The notes: a model not told the origin generated them from the sequence alone. Shown: positions 53,322 to 62,596, counted from the stretch's first letter. The stretch is 64,000 nucleotides of DNA from JAGWBD01 sp965220615 (GCA_965220615.1 CBDCQL010000002.1:1736001-1800000); one strand, 5' to 3'. Program-made: numbers and translations.

Positions 53322-54251
53322 GCGCGCTGCCGCCCTCAATCGTCATGACATTTGGGTAAGGGGGGAAGGCGCTGGCTTAATATTCCTTTTCCTCACATCA
53401 TCTCAACAGACGGTTCTGGTGTAGTCGATATGCTGGGCCCTGGCACATTTACTCCACAAATCGGAACGAGAGTCTGTGTAAACCCCGCAGTGTTTACCGA
53501 ACAAGACATTTCACTCCGAACCAAAAGAGGCCTTATGGGCCTGAAGCAGATTTTCGGAGTTCATCGTCCGGGTTTGGCTTCTGAGTATGCAATAGTTCCT
53601 TCGCGCAATCTCCTTGCCTTACCTCATCATGTGAGCCACGAAGAAGCTGCGGCTGCCGGCCTCATATATTTGACCGCTTGGCATTCACTAATGACGAGAG
53701 GTGGTCTGAGCCCGGGAGAAACAATCGTAATAATTGGAGCAGGTGGAGACGTTAACACAGCATTCGTCCAGATCGCCAAGTTAGTAGGCGCAACCGTAAT
53801 TGTTATTGGAAGTACTAAAGAGCGCTGCAGTCTTGCGATTTCTCTTGGTGCAGATGAAGCCATCTGCAAGCAGGACAATCCAAGGTGGGCGAGAGATGTT
53901 TGGCAAATTACCGATTCCAAAGGTGCCGATGTTGTAGCTGCCAACGTAGGAACTTCCTCACTCGGAGGCCTGTTTCGTGCAGCACGCCGGGGAGGACGAG
54001 TCGTGGTTACAGGAATCTCTGGCAGTCCCCCTGGCTCTAAACTGGGCTCAAACGCCTTGTTTTCCAAAGAATTGGACGTCTTCGGGTGCACTCTGGGATC
54101 GCACCGTGAATACTGCCATGTGATGAAACTTTTCTTCAGCGGCGCCCTTCGACCACACATAGGTGCGAGTGTCAAACTTGCCGAGGCGAGGGAAGGCATG
54201 CGATTGATGGAAGAGTACGTTGTACCCGGGAAAGTAGTGTTGCAGATGTAA
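53218..54251 (+). pseudogene. Chimeric zinc-type/quinone oxidoreductase: native 5' end, foreign low-GC body, one-base frameshift
   Basis: The gene would encode 344 residues aligned end to end with the native 343-residue copy downstream. Codons 1-35 are identical DNA to that copy. From 53322 the sequence is a diverged homologue (roughly half identical at protein level) with clearly lower GC and AT-rich codons. The first frame ends at 53424 because a G run at 53369-53374 is one G short. Adding one G restores WVRGG followed by RRWLNIPFPHI, in step with the native WVRGG plus WPGLDLDFPHV. Downstream motifs are intact: YAIVPSRNLLALP, VIIGAGGDVNTAFVQ and the ending EEYVVPGKVVLQM. A TTG at 53352 could start a shortened form of about 299 residues. 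The frameshift may be real or a homopolymer error. Confidence 0.85.
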
Positions 54252-54423
54252 TTTCAGAATCTTTGGGGAAGAGTCGCCTCTTGTAATGCGCCACCTCCCT
54301 TGTAACAAGCTTTTTGCCGATGTTGTCATTGAATTGGTTGGTAAAGGTTATCCAAATGTCGGAAATCACGCTTTTTTATAGAATTATCCTGAGCCAAAAG
54401 TTCGAAAGCAACGTACTGTGGGA
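54252..54423 (+). other. AT-rich tail of the inserted segment, no recognisable gene
   Basis: These 172 bases follow the foreign oxidoreductase stop and precede the second repeat copy. They are AT-rich like the foreign body, with a run of six T near 54372. The only frame of note is a 24-codon one from 54357 that ends at the same TGA as the repeat copy. I see no transposase, terminal inverted repeat, terminator or promoter of quality. Confidence 0.6.
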
Positions 54424-54533
54424 GCGCTGATGCGAGCAGCCGTACTGATGAAACATGGCGGGCCGGAAGCCCTGGACGTCGTCGATGACCTGCCGGTACC
54501 CGAACCGGGGCCGGGCGAGGTACGGCTGCGCAT
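54424..54533. repeat. 110-bp direct repeat, copy 2
   Basis: Identical to 53212-53321. It contains the start of the intact oxidoreductase gene and the residual GCGCTGATG junction that once joined it to the acyl-CoA dehydrogenase stop. Confidence 0.95.
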
Positions 54534-55461
54534 ACGCGCCGCCGCTCTCAACCGCCTGGACCTGTGGGTGCGCGGCGGCTGGCCCGGGCTGGACCTGGAT
54601 TTCCCGCACGTCATTGCCGCGGACGGCGCCGGCGAGGTCGATGCCTGCGGGCCTGGCGTGGAGGGCTGGCAGGCGGGCGACCGTGTATGCATCGACCCCG
54701 CCATCGTCGCGACCGACGACCCGGCCATGCGCAGCGGCCTGGAAAACCAGGGCCGCCTCAGCATTCTGGGCGAACAGCTGCCGGGCACCGCGGCGGAATA
54801 CGCGATCGTTCCGGCGCGCAACCTGCTGGCCCTGCCCGATCGCGTCAGCTTCGAACTGGCCGCGGCTGCCGGTCTCGTCTACGTGACGGCCTGGCATTCG
54901 CTGATCACGCGCGGTGAACTGCTGCCGGCCGAGACTGTGCTCATCGTCGGCGCCGGAGGAGGCGTCAACACGGCCAGCATTCAACTGGCGAAGCTGGTGG
55001 GCGCGCAGGTGCTGGTCGTTGGCAGCAGCGCAGAACGTTGCCAACTCGCGCGGGACCTTGGCGCCGATCAGGTGATCAACCGAGCGGAGACGCCCGACTG
55101 GTCGCGCGAGGTCTGGCAGTTGACCGGCCGCCGCGGCGCGGACGTCGTGGTCGACAACGTCGGCAGCGCCACCCTCGGCGACAGCCTGCGCGCCGTCCGC
55201 AACGGCGGTCGCATCCTGGTCGTGGGCAACACAAGCGGGCCACGGGTCACGCTGGACCTGCCCCTGCTCTACATCAAGCACGTCACGATTATCGGAAGCA
55301 CCATGGGGCCACACCGTGACTACTGCCAGGTGATGGAACTGATTTTCGGCGGCGCATTGAGGCCGCACGTCGGGGCGGCACTGCCGCTGGACCAGGCGCG
55401 CGAGGCCATGCGTCTGCTGGAAGACTACGTCGTGCCGGGAAAAATCGTGCTGCAAATGTGA
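54430..55461 (+). CDS. Zinc-type alcohol dehydrogenase / NADPH:quinone oxidoreductase family protein (native copy)
   Basis: This is an intact 343-residue medium-chain dehydrogenase/reductase. The N-terminal GroES-like domain includes GPEALDVVDDLPVPEPGPGE and AALNRLDLWVRGG. The Rossmann motif VLIVGAGGGVNTASIQLAKLVGA is near residues 175-195. No full structural-zinc Cys cluster is seen, so the protein fits the zinc-free quinone oxidoreductase type. It reduces an unsaturated carbonyl or quinone with NADPH; the operon (acyl-CoA dehydrogenase, carboxylase) suggests an enoyl/acryloyl-CoA or aldehyde substrate. I took the ATG at 54430 because it matches the start in the other copy; the GTG at 54418 is in inserted DNA. 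Confidence 0.88.
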   Translation: MRAAVLMKHGGPEALDVVDDLPVPEPGPGEVRLRIRAAALNRLDLWVRGGWPGLDLDFPHVIAADGAGEVDACGPGVEGWQAGDRVCIDPAIVATDDPAMRSGLENQGRLSILGEQLPGTAAEYAIVPARNLLALPDRVSFELAAAAGLVYVTAWHSLITRGELLPAETVLIVGAGGGVNTASIQLAKLVGAQVLVVGSSAERCQLARDLGADQVINRAETPDWSREVWQLTGRRGADVVVDNVGSATLGDSLRAVRNGGRILVVGNTSGPRVTLDLPLLYIKHVTIIGSTMGPHRDYCQVMELIFGGALRPHVGAALPLDQAREAMRLLEDYVVPGKIVLQM

Positions 55462-55479
55462 CACAGGGAGGCTGTCGGC

Positions 55480-56112
55480 ATGGATAGCGCCCACAGCGAG
55501 ACCGAACTGAAACTCTACTGCGAAAACCTCATGCCCGTGCGGCGGCGCCTGGAGAGCATGGGCGCGCGTCTGAAGGGCGAGCGGGTGCTGGAACGCAACC
55601 TGCGCTATGAGGACGACGCCAACTCCCTGGCGGCACGCAGCATCGTACTGCGCCTGCGTCAGGACCGGCGCGCCCGGCTGACTCTCAAGATGCCCGGCGC
55701 CAGCGCCCCCGGCAGGGACGCCATCCTGCGGCGCTTTGAGGCCGAGGTCGAGGTCAGCGACTTCGGCACCGCAGCGCTGATCCTCGAACGCCTCGGTTAC
55801 CAGGTGCAGCTGCATTACGAGAAGTACCGCAGCACCTGGGCCCTGGGCACGACCGAGATCGCCCTGGACGAACTGCCCTGTGGCAATTTCGTCGAAATCG
55901 AGGGCGACGCCGCGCAGATCGAACACGCGGTCATGGCCCTCGCGCTGGAAGCGGCGCCGCGTCTGCCCATGAGTTACGCCGTAATCTTCGACGAGATTCA
56001 AGCCTACCTCGGCCTGCCGCTGCACGAACTCAGTTTCGCCGCCTTCGCCAACATCGCCATGCCGCCCGGCTTTTACAGCGATCTGGCGACACAGTACGGG
56101 GCCCATGGATAA
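55480..56112 (+). CDS. CYTH domain protein (CyaB/triphosphatase-like)
   Basis: This 210-residue protein has the CYTH triphosphate-tunnel fold. The ExExK signature occurs as ETELKL near residue 7. Basic-acidic alternating strands follow: IVLRLRQDRRARLTLKMP, RFEAEVEV and VEIEGD. Members hydrolyse inorganic or organic triphosphates or make cAMP; this one is not further classified. It starts 18 bp after the oxidoreductase with an acagggagg ribosome site and overlaps the next gene by 8 bp. A CHAD-domain gene, the usual partner of CYTH, lies 6.5 kb away at 62.6 kb. Confidence 0.85.
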   Translation: MDSAHSETELKLYCENLMPVRRRLESMGARLKGERVLERNLRYEDDANSLAARSIVLRLRQDRRARLTLKMPGASAPGRDAILRRFEAEVEVSDFGTAALILERLGYQVQLHYEKYRSTWALGTTEIALDELPCGNFVEIEGDAAQIEHAVMALALEAAPRLPMSYAVIFDEIQAYLGLPLHELSFAAFANIAMPPGFYSDLATQYGAHG

Positions 56113-56485
56113 TCGCAGGCCACGCCACGCCCTTCTGGCCCTGCTCCTGTTAGCGGTGCAGATCGGCGCACTGCAGCAACTGACGACCATCCCGCCCGAA
56201 ATCGTGCCGCAGCTCAGTCTCATCCTGCCGCTGGAGCTTGCGTTGACGCTGGCGTGGGCATTGATTTTCGCCTGGCTGGCCGTTAACCTGTGGCGCGGGC
56301 TACCGGCCCGGCGCCTGTGGCAGCCGCTGACCGTCTACGCCGCACTGGGCATCCTGCGCCTGCTGTTGTTCGCTCGCGCTGACTATCATCATGGCCGAAC
56401 GCCCGTCCTTTTGTTCGCGCTGTTACTGGCCGCGCTCGTCCTGTTTCGCTACCGGACTCAGAGCCGACGGGAGCCGGGGACATGA
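56105..56485 (+). CDS. Small membrane protein of unknown function, 126 aa
   Basis: I do not recognise the family. It has three to four hydrophobic segments (ALLALLLLAVQIGAL at residues 10-24, LILPLELALTLAWALIFAWLAV near 40-60, VYAALGILRLLLF near 76-88, VLLFALLLAALVLF near 103-116) and basic ends. The start overlaps the CYTH stop by 8 bp and the end overlaps the carboxylase start by ATGA, so it is a translationally coupled member of the operon. Third-position GC matches the neighbours. Confidence 0.75.
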   Translation: MDNRRPRHALLALLLLAVQIGALQQLTTIPPEIVPQLSLILPLELALTLAWALIFAWLAVNLWRGLPARRLWQPLTVYAALGILRLLLFARADYHHGRTPVLLFALLLAALVLFRYRTQSRREPGT

Positions 56486-58044
56486 CTTCCAGTCCTGAAG
56501 GCAAATCCGGCATCGACCTGCTGCGAGCGCGCCGCGAGCAAAGCCAGCTGGGTGGCGGTGAGGAGCGCATTCGCCGGCAACACGAGTCCGGCCGGCAAAC
56601 CGCTCGCGAACGACTCGACGTCCTGCTCGATTCCGGCAGCTTTCGGGAGCTGGACGCCTTCGCCGAGCACCGCAGCACAGATTTCGGCATGCACGACCGG
56701 CGCACGCCTGGCGACAGCGTGGTCACCGGCTGGGGCACCATCGACGGCCGACTGGTCTACGTCTTCTCCCAGGACTTCACCGTCATCGGCGGCACGCTGA
56801 GCGAGGCCCACGCGGCCAAAATCGTCAAGATCATGGACATGGCGATGAAAGTCGGCGCGCCTGTGATCGGCCTCAATGACAGCGGCGGCGCGCGCATTCA
56901 GGAAGGCGTCGACAGCCTCGGCGGATACGGGGAAATCTTCCTGCGCAACACCCTGGCCAGCGGCGTGATTCCGCAGATCAGCGTGATCATGGGGCCCTGC
57001 GCCGGCGGCGCGGTCTACAGCCCTGCGCTGACGGACTTCACCATCATGGTGCGGGATACCAGTTACATGTTTATCACCGGCCCCGACGTCGTGCGCCAGG
57101 TGCTGAACGAGGACGTCAGCTTCGATGAACTGGGCGGGGCGGCCGTGCATGCCTCGCGCAGCGGCGTCTGTCACCTGGTCGGCCAGGACGAGACCCACGC
57201 CCTGCTGATGGTCCGCGAATTGCTGGGCTACTTGCCGCAGAACAACATGGAAGACGCGCCCTTTGTCGCCAGCAGCGACGATCCCCTGCGGGCGGACACG
57301 GCGCTCGACGGCATTGTGCCGGTCGACGCCAACCGGCCCTATGACATGAAGGACATCATCCATCGCATCGTTGATGACGGCCTGTTTTACGAGACCCAGC
57401 AGGACTACGCCGCCAACATCATTTGCGGCTTCGCGCGCCTGGGCGGCTTCAGCGTCGGCATCGTCGCCAACCAGCCCATGGTGCTGGCCGGCGTGCTGGA
57501 TATTGACGCCAGCGAAAAGGCCGCCCGTTTCGTGCGCAGCTGCGATGCCTTCAACGTCCCCCTCGTGACCTTCGTCGACGTGCCCGGCTACCTGCCCGGC
57601 ACCGACCAGGAACACAGCGGCATTATCACCTCCGGCGCCAAGCTGCTCTTCGCCTATTGCGAGGCCACCGTGCCCAAACTGGCCGTCACCACGCGCAAGG
57701 CCTATGGCGGCGCTTATCTGGTGATGAGCAGCAGCCATCTGCGCGGCGATCTCAACCTGGCCTGGCCCAGCGCCGAAATTGCCGTGATGGGTCCGGAAGG
57801 AGCGGTGGAAATCATCCACCGGCGTGAACTGGAGACCGCTGACGACCCGGCGCGGCGCAAGGCGGAACTGGCGGCCGATTACCGCAGCCGCTTCGCCAGC
57901 CCCTACGTCGCCGCCGCGCGCGGTTTCATCGACGACATCATCGAACCTTCGCAGACGCGACCGCGGCTCATCAATGCCCTGCAGGTGCTGCAGAACAAAC
58001 GCGATTCCAACCCGCCGCGCAAACATGGCAACATCCCGCTTTAG
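56482..58044 (+). CDS. pccB: Acyl-CoA carboxylase, carboxyltransferase (beta) subunit, propionyl-CoA type
   Basis: This 520-residue carboxyltransferase has the two crotonase-like halves of PccB/MmdA. The first contains GWGTIDGRLVYVFSQDFTVIGGTL and INDSGGARIQEG-like LNDSGGARIQEG near residue 130. The second contains PCAGGAVYSPALTDF and GYLPGTDQEHSGII near residue 370. It transfers CO2 from biotin to propionyl-CoA (or acetyl-CoA), giving methylmalonyl-CoA. With mce in the same block, propionyl-CoA is the likelier substrate. It is followed at 14 bp by biotin carboxylase and then the biotin carrier, forming a complete acyl-CoA carboxylase. Confidence 0.92.
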   Translation: MTSSPEGKSGIDLLRARREQSQLGGGEERIRRQHESGRQTARERLDVLLDSGSFRELDAFAEHRSTDFGMHDRRTPGDSVVTGWGTIDGRLVYVFSQDFTVIGGTLSEAHAAKIVKIMDMAMKVGAPVIGLNDSGGARIQEGVDSLGGYGEIFLRNTLASGVIPQISVIMGPCAGGAVYSPALTDFTIMVRDTSYMFITGPDVVRQVLNEDVSFDELGGAAVHASRSGVCHLVGQDETHALLMVRELLGYLPQNNMEDAPFVASSDDPLRADTALDGIVPVDANRPYDMKDIIHRIVDDGLFYETQQDYAANIICGFARLGGFSVGIVANQPMVLAGVLDIDASEKAARFVRSCDAFNVPLVTFVDVPGYLPGTDQEHSGIITSGAKLLFAYCEATVPKLAVTTRKAYGGAYLVMSSSHLRGDLNLAWPSAEIAVMGPEGAVEIIHRRELETADDPARRKAELAADYRSRFASPYVAAARGFIDDIIEPSQTRPRLINALQVLQNKRDSNPPRKHGNIPL

Positions 58045-58057
58045 GCAGGCAGAAGCC

Positions 58058-59578
58058 ATGGCCGAACAGACCAACATCAACAAGGTGCTCATCGCCAACC
58101 GTGGCGAAATCGCCGTGCGCATCATCCGCACCTGCCGCGACCTCGGCATCCCGACCGTCGCCGTCTGGTCCGATGCCGATCGCACCGCCCTGCACGTACG
58201 CTTCGCCGACGAGGCCGTGCACATCGGCGAACCGGCGCCTGCCAGCAGTTACCTGCGCATGGACGCGCTCATCGAGGCCGCGCGCCGCACCGGCGCCGAC
58301 GCCATCCATCCCGGCTACGGCTTTCTCGCCGAAAACGCGGACTTCGCGCAGCAGGTGCTGGACGAAGGCCTGGTCTGGATCGGGCCGCCGCCTTCGACCA
58401 TCACCACCATGGGCGACAAGCAGGCGGCGCGCAGCGCTGTTACGCGCCACGGCGTGCCGCTGATTCCCGGCAGCGAAGCCGGCCTGCGCGACGAGGACCT
58501 GGGCGCCGAGGCCGAACGCATCGGCTACCCCCTGCTGGTCAAGGCGGTCGCCGGCGGCGGCGGCAAGGGCATGCGCAAGGTATTGCAGGCCGCAAACTTT
58601 GAGGACGCCCTGGCCACCGCCCGCCGCGAGGCCAGCAGCGCCTTCGGCAACGGCGACGTCTATCTGGAACGCCTGCTGACCGGCGCGCGCCACATCGAAT
58701 TTCAGATCCTCGCCGACACGCACGGCAACACCATCCACCTCGGCGAGCGCGAATGCTCGATTCAACGACGCCACCAGAAACTGGTCGAGGAAGCGCCATC
58801 GGTCTTCATGGACGCGGACCTGCGCGAGCGCATGGGCGCCATGGCCATCGCCGCCGCGCGCTCGGTCGGCTACGTCAATGCCGGCACGATCGAGTGCATG
58901 GTCGATCGCCAGCGAAACTTCTACTTTCTGGAGATGAATACGCGCCTGCAGGTTGAACACCCGGTGACGGAGTTGATCACCGGCATCGACCTGGTGCGCG
59001 AGCAAATTCGCATCGCCCGCGGCCGCCCGATGACGCGCGAGGAGAACCTTTACACACCCTACGGCCACGCCATCGAATGTCGCATCAACGCCGAAGACCC
59101 CTACATGAATTTCATCCCGTCAACCGGGCGCATCACCACGCTCATCACACCCACCGGCCCGGGCGTGCGCGTGGACAGCGGCGTCTACGCCGGCTTCGAG
59201 ATCACCCCCTGGTACGACAGCATGATCGCCAAACTGATTTGCTGGGGCGAGGACCGCGCCGAAGCCATGCTGCGCATGCGCCGCGCCCTCGGCGAATACA
59301 CCATCATGGGACTGAAGCACAACATCCCCTTCCATCTCAACCTGCTCAACAGCTTCAGCTTCATAGCCGGCCGGATCGACACCGGCTTCGTCGACGAACG
59401 CTTCAACATGAAGACCTACGATCGCAGCCCCACCAGCAACGAGACCGAGACGGCGGCCATCGCCGCCACGCTCTTCGCCCATCGCCGGCGCCAGCTGGCG
59501 GCGCAGGTCGTCACCGCGCCGGAGCGGGATACCAGCAACTGGAAGTGGGTCGGGCGCTGGGAACGCATGCAGCGATGA
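58058..59578 (+). CDS. accC: Acyl-CoA carboxylase biotin carboxylase subunit
   Basis: This 506-residue ATP-grasp enzyme carboxylates the biotin carrier. It has the N-terminal KVLIANRGEIAVRIIRTCRDLG, the IHPGYGFLAENADFA segment, the Gly-rich ATP loop AVAGGGGKGMRKV near residue 165 and the active-site region FLEMNTRLQVEHPVTE near residue 290. The ATG at 58058 has a weak ribosome site (aggcaggcagaag); a longer upstream frame belongs to a shadow of pccB. The stop overlaps the carrier start (ATGA at 59575-59578). Biotin carrier and carboxylase are separate chains here, unlike the fused PccA type. Confidence 0.95.
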   Translation: MAEQTNINKVLIANRGEIAVRIIRTCRDLGIPTVAVWSDADRTALHVRFADEAVHIGEPAPASSYLRMDALIEAARRTGADAIHPGYGFLAENADFAQQVLDEGLVWIGPPPSTITTMGDKQAARSAVTRHGVPLIPGSEAGLRDEDLGAEAERIGYPLLVKAVAGGGGKGMRKVLQAANFEDALATARREASSAFGNGDVYLERLLTGARHIEFQILADTHGNTIHLGERECSIQRRHQKLVEEAPSVFMDADLRERMGAMAIAAARSVGYVNAGTIECMVDRQRNFYFLEMNTRLQVEHPVTELITGIDLVREQIRIARGRPMTREENLYTPYGHAIECRINAEDPYMNFIPSTGRITTLITPTGPGVRVDSGVYAGFEITPWYDSMIAKLICWGEDRAEAMLRMRRALGEYTIMGLKHNIPFHLNLLNSFSFIAGRIDTGFVDERFNMKTYDRSPTSNETETAAIAATLFAHRRRQLAAQVVTAPERDTSNWKWVGRWERMQR

Positions 59579-60075
59579 AGTACGTCACGGAGGTCAACGG
59601 CCAGCGCTTCGAAATCGAGGTCGGCAACGAGGGCCAGTTGCGGGTCAATGGCGAGCCGCGTCAGGTCGACTTTCTGTCGCTGGGCCCCTCGCTGTATTCG
59701 ATCATCATGAACAACCGCTCACTGCAGGTGGTCATCGATGGCGAACGCGGCCACTTTGACGTGCTCATGAACGGCCACCTCTACGAATCGACCGTGCTGG
59801 ATGAACACGCCATGATGCTGGCCCAGCGCAGTGGCGGCCTGTTGAAGCGCTCCGGCGACGTCAGCGCGCCCATGCCGGGGCTGATCGTGCAGGTGCCGGT
59901 CGCAACCGGTCAGCAGGTCGGGGAAGGCGATACGCTGGTCGTCCTGGAATCCATGAAAATGCAGAACGAACTGCAGGCGCCCGTCAGCGGGACGGTCGAA
60001 AGCATCAACTGCCACGAGGGCCAGACGGTCGACAAGGGCGATCTGCTGATCGTCGTGCGCCCACCAGACGATTGA
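59575..60075 (+). CDS. Biotin carboxyl carrier protein
   Basis: This 166-residue carrier of the acyl-CoA carboxylase has a C-terminal biotinyl domain with the target lysine in VLESMKMQNEL (K128). It is preceded by SAPMPGLIVQVPVATGQQV and followed by PVSGTVESI. The N-terminal 90 residues form a beta-rich domain (FEIEVGNEGQLRVNGEPRQVDF) like the BT-type domain of PccA-class carriers, rather than the Ala/Pro linker of fatty-acid AccB. It overlaps accC by 4 bp. With pccB and accC it gives a three-chain carboxylase. Confidence 0.92.
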   Translation: MKYVTEVNGQRFEIEVGNEGQLRVNGEPRQVDFLSLGPSLYSIIMNNRSLQVVIDGERGHFDVLMNGHLYESTVLDEHAMMLAQRSGGLLKRSGDVSAPMPGLIVQVPVATGQQVGEGDTLVVLESMKMQNELQAPVSGTVESINCHEGQTVDKGDLLIVVRPPDD

Positions 60076-60100
60076 GCCGGATTCCCGGCGCTTCAGACCC

Positions 60101-62596
60101 ATGTCCCTGCCCTACTGGTTGAGCGCCAGCCTGACGCCCCTGCCTGGCCTCCTGCTGGTGCACGCGGGGCTCGGCATCCCCTGGGCCCTGGTCATCCTGC
60201 CACGCGAAACCTGGCCCTCGCGGGCATCCGTGATGGCGCTCGCCGCCGCCATCGGGCCCCTGCTGCTCACCCTCTGGATGTTGCCACTGGGCATGGCCGG
60301 CAGCCTGCAACTGGAGCCGGTGTTCGCCGGCGTCCTGACGCTTGCGATCGTCGGCCTGGCGCTGGCCTGGCGCAAAAGTCGTCAACCCCTCCCCGTCGGG
60401 CCCGGGCCTGCAGCGTTGACCGGCCTGGAGAAACTTCTGCTGGTTCTGATCGTGCTCGCCCTGCTGCCGCGCCTCTACAGCATCGCCTGGTGGCCCTTCA
60501 CCGCCTACGACGCGCTTTGGGTCTATGGTTACGAAGGGCGTCTCTACACCCTGACCGGCGCCATTCCCGCCAGCATTGGCTACTACCCGCAGTTTCTCCC
60601 TCTGCAATTTACCTGGGCGCAACTGCTGGCCGGCGGCGTTGACGATCACGCTGCGCGCGCCACGCTTTTCTTCACGCACCTGGGCTGCGCCCTCGCCGTC
60701 TACCTGGCCGGCATGCGCCTGTTCAGCCGACGCGTTGGCATCATCGCCGCCGCGCTCTGGGTCCTTTACCCCCACAGCGGCGAATGGGCGCGCTTCGGCG
60801 ATCTTGAAATCGTGCTCACCATGCTCTTCACCCTGGCGGCCACCTTTTTTCTGCAGGCCTGGACGGACGCGCGGCATCGTCAGCGACACGCCATCATCGC
60901 CGGCCTGTTGCTGGGGGCCGCCCTGTGGACCAAGCCGACGGCCGGCGCTTTCATCCTGGGGGTGGCGCTGCTGCTTGCTATCGAACTGTGTCGCGTTCGG
61001 GGCGACTGGCGCGCATTCCGACCGCGCTTTCGGGTCGCATTGCTCACCGGACTTGCCTGTCTGCCGCACGGCGCAATCTGGTACCTGCGAAATCTGGCCC
61101 TCGGCCATAACGTCATCGATTTCCCGGACGCGCTCTGGCTGGAGCGGGCGGCTCGCAGCGGCGCGGAATTCGGCTGGCTCCTGCTGGCCCTGGCCTGTCT
61201 GTTGCTGGCGCTGGGCCGGGCCCCCTTTGCCAGTCACAGCAGTTCCCGCCAGCTGATCGTCGCCCTGGTCCTGCTGACCGGCGCGCTGTTGCCCACCATC
61301 ATCGGCCAGTGGCGCCTGGAGGGTCTGGAGGCGGTCTTTCCTGCCCGTCGCCTTGTGGCCCATGAGTGGGCGCTGCTGGCCGCGGGAACGCTCATGCTAT
61401 GGTGGGCCCTGAGACCCTTGCTGCCGGAGTCCGGGCCGCGTCGGGCGGCGATCACTACCTGTGCCTGGGCCCTGACCCTGACGCTGCCCTGGTTCGTCAC
61501 CTGGCTCTGGTTTTACAGCTATCACTACCGACTTTCCTTCGCCATCGTCCCGTTGCTGATCCTGCCCTGTGCACTGGCGTTGAATCGCTGGCTGGGCCCG
61601 ACGCGTCTGCGCCGCTGGTCCGCCCAGGCACGCACCCTGGGCTCGATTGCCCTTTGCTGCCTGGCACTGCCCGGCATCTTCAGCACGTTGAACGATGCCG
61701 TAATTGGCTTCGACTGGCTGCAGACAGGACGTTACGAGGACGATACGGAGAAGATTGCCTCCGGCAACAGGGCGCTGCTGGAACTTGTCACCCAGGTGCA
61801 GCGTGTGCAGCGACAATACCCGGACGAGGACCTGGTCGTCGCGGCGCCAGGCGTAAGGCGCCTGCCCTTTTTCTTCCCGCTCAGCGACGTTCGCGTGGCG
61901 GCCAATCCGACGCGCCTGCAGGAACTGGATGGCGTCGACCTCTACGTGGATGGCGTGCCGGAGAACCCGCTGCGGTGGGACGGGAAGGCGCCGGGCAGCA
62001 ACCAGGTGCTGGGCGCCCTGGCGTTGGCCGGTTCCCGACTGGACAACGTCATGCGCCGCGAGGCCTTCAGCGATGACGGCGACTTTCGTTACTGGCTCTA
62101 CGCTGTGAACGCCGCCCTGCGTTTCCAGCCGACACCCGCCGACCGCGATCCCCGCCAGGCCGTCGTCTTCGGCGATTTCGCCCGCTTCCGGGGACACGCC
62201 CTGGACGATATCCGCCTGTGGCCCGGGCGGGAACTGACACTGGCGCTGTTTTGGGAAGCCACGGACGTGGCAACGCAGGACTATTCGATCTTTGTACACC
62301 TGCGCGACGGCGCGGGCAACCTGATCGCCAACTGGGATGGTCCGGTCGGGCTGGATGCAGCGGGCCGCTATTACTCAACCCTGCTGTGGGAACCGGGCGA
62401 ATTCATCCGTGACGAACGTCTGCTACGCATACCGAAAAACGTGGACCCCTCGGCAGTGGATAGCCCCGGCCTGTGGATCGGCATCTACGACTGGCGCAGC
62501 GACGGACGCCAAAGCCTCTCCATCGATGGCCAACCGGCCGGAAACAGCTTTCGCCTTGATGAACGCCTGGTCTTTCAGGCTGAGGCGCCGCCATGA
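60101..62596 (+). CDS. Large PMT/ArnT-like membrane glycosyltransferase
   Basis: This 831-residue protein has about ten to twelve hydrophobic helices in its first 540 residues. An extracytoplasmic acidic segment near residue 140 (FTAYDALWVYGYEGR) fits the first-loop Asp of GT39/GT83-type dolichol- or undecaprenyl-phosphate-sugar transferases. The C-terminal 290 residues are soluble. They contain a beta-sandwich-like region (LWPGRELTLALFWEATD, then YSIFVHLRDGAGN) that I associate with such proteins in Chloroflexota. It probably transfers a sugar from a polyprenyl carrier to a cell-envelope acceptor. It lies 25 bp after the biotin carrier gene, perhaps at the end of that operon. The gene converges on the CHAD gene. 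Confidence 0.78.
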   Translation: MSLPYWLSASLTPLPGLLLVHAGLGIPWALVILPRETWPSRASVMALAAAIGPLLLTLWMLPLGMAGSLQLEPVFAGVLTLAIVGLALAWRKSRQPLPVGPGPAALTGLEKLLLVLIVLALLPRLYSIAWWPFTAYDALWVYGYEGRLYTLTGAIPASIGYYPQFLPLQFTWAQLLAGGVDDHAARATLFFTHLGCALAVYLAGMRLFSRRVGIIAAALWVLYPHSGEWARFGDLEIVLTMLFTLAATFFLQAWTDARHRQRHAIIAGLLLGAALWTKPTAGAFILGVALLLAIELCRVRGDWRAFRPRFRVALLTGLACLPHGAIWYLRNLALGHNVIDFPDALWLERAARSGAEFGWLLLALACLLLALGRAPFASHSSSRQLIVALVLLTGALLPTIIGQWRLEGLEAVFPARRLVAHEWALLAAGTLMLWWALRPLLPESGPRRAAITTCAWALTLTLPWFVTWLWFYSYHYRLSFAIVPLLILPCALALNRWLGPTRLRRWSAQARTLGSIALCCLALPGIFSTLNDAVIGFDWLQTGRYEDDTEKIASGNRALLELVTQVQRVQRQYPDEDLVVAAPGVRRLPFFFPLSDVRVAANPTRLQELDGVDLYVDGVPENPLRWDGKAPGSNQVLGALALAGSRLDNVMRREAFSDDGDFRYWLYAVNAALRFQPTPADRDPRQAVVFGDFARFRGHALDDIRLWPGRELTLALFWEATDVATQDYSIFVHLRDGAGNLIANWDGPVGLDAAGRYYSTLLWEPGEFIRDERLLRIPKNVDPSAVDSPGLWIGIYDWRSDGRQSLSIDGQPAGNSFRLDERLVFQAEAPP

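Noticed and set aside
54252..54423. Insertion sequence or integron-type element behind the foreign oxidoreductase
   Set aside because: No transposase or integrase frame, no terminal inverted repeats and no short target duplication; only the 110-bp homologous repeat.
54418..54430. GTG at 54418 as start of the native oxidoreductase
   Set aside because: It lies in inserted DNA; the ATG at 54430 is identical in both copies and matches the family start.
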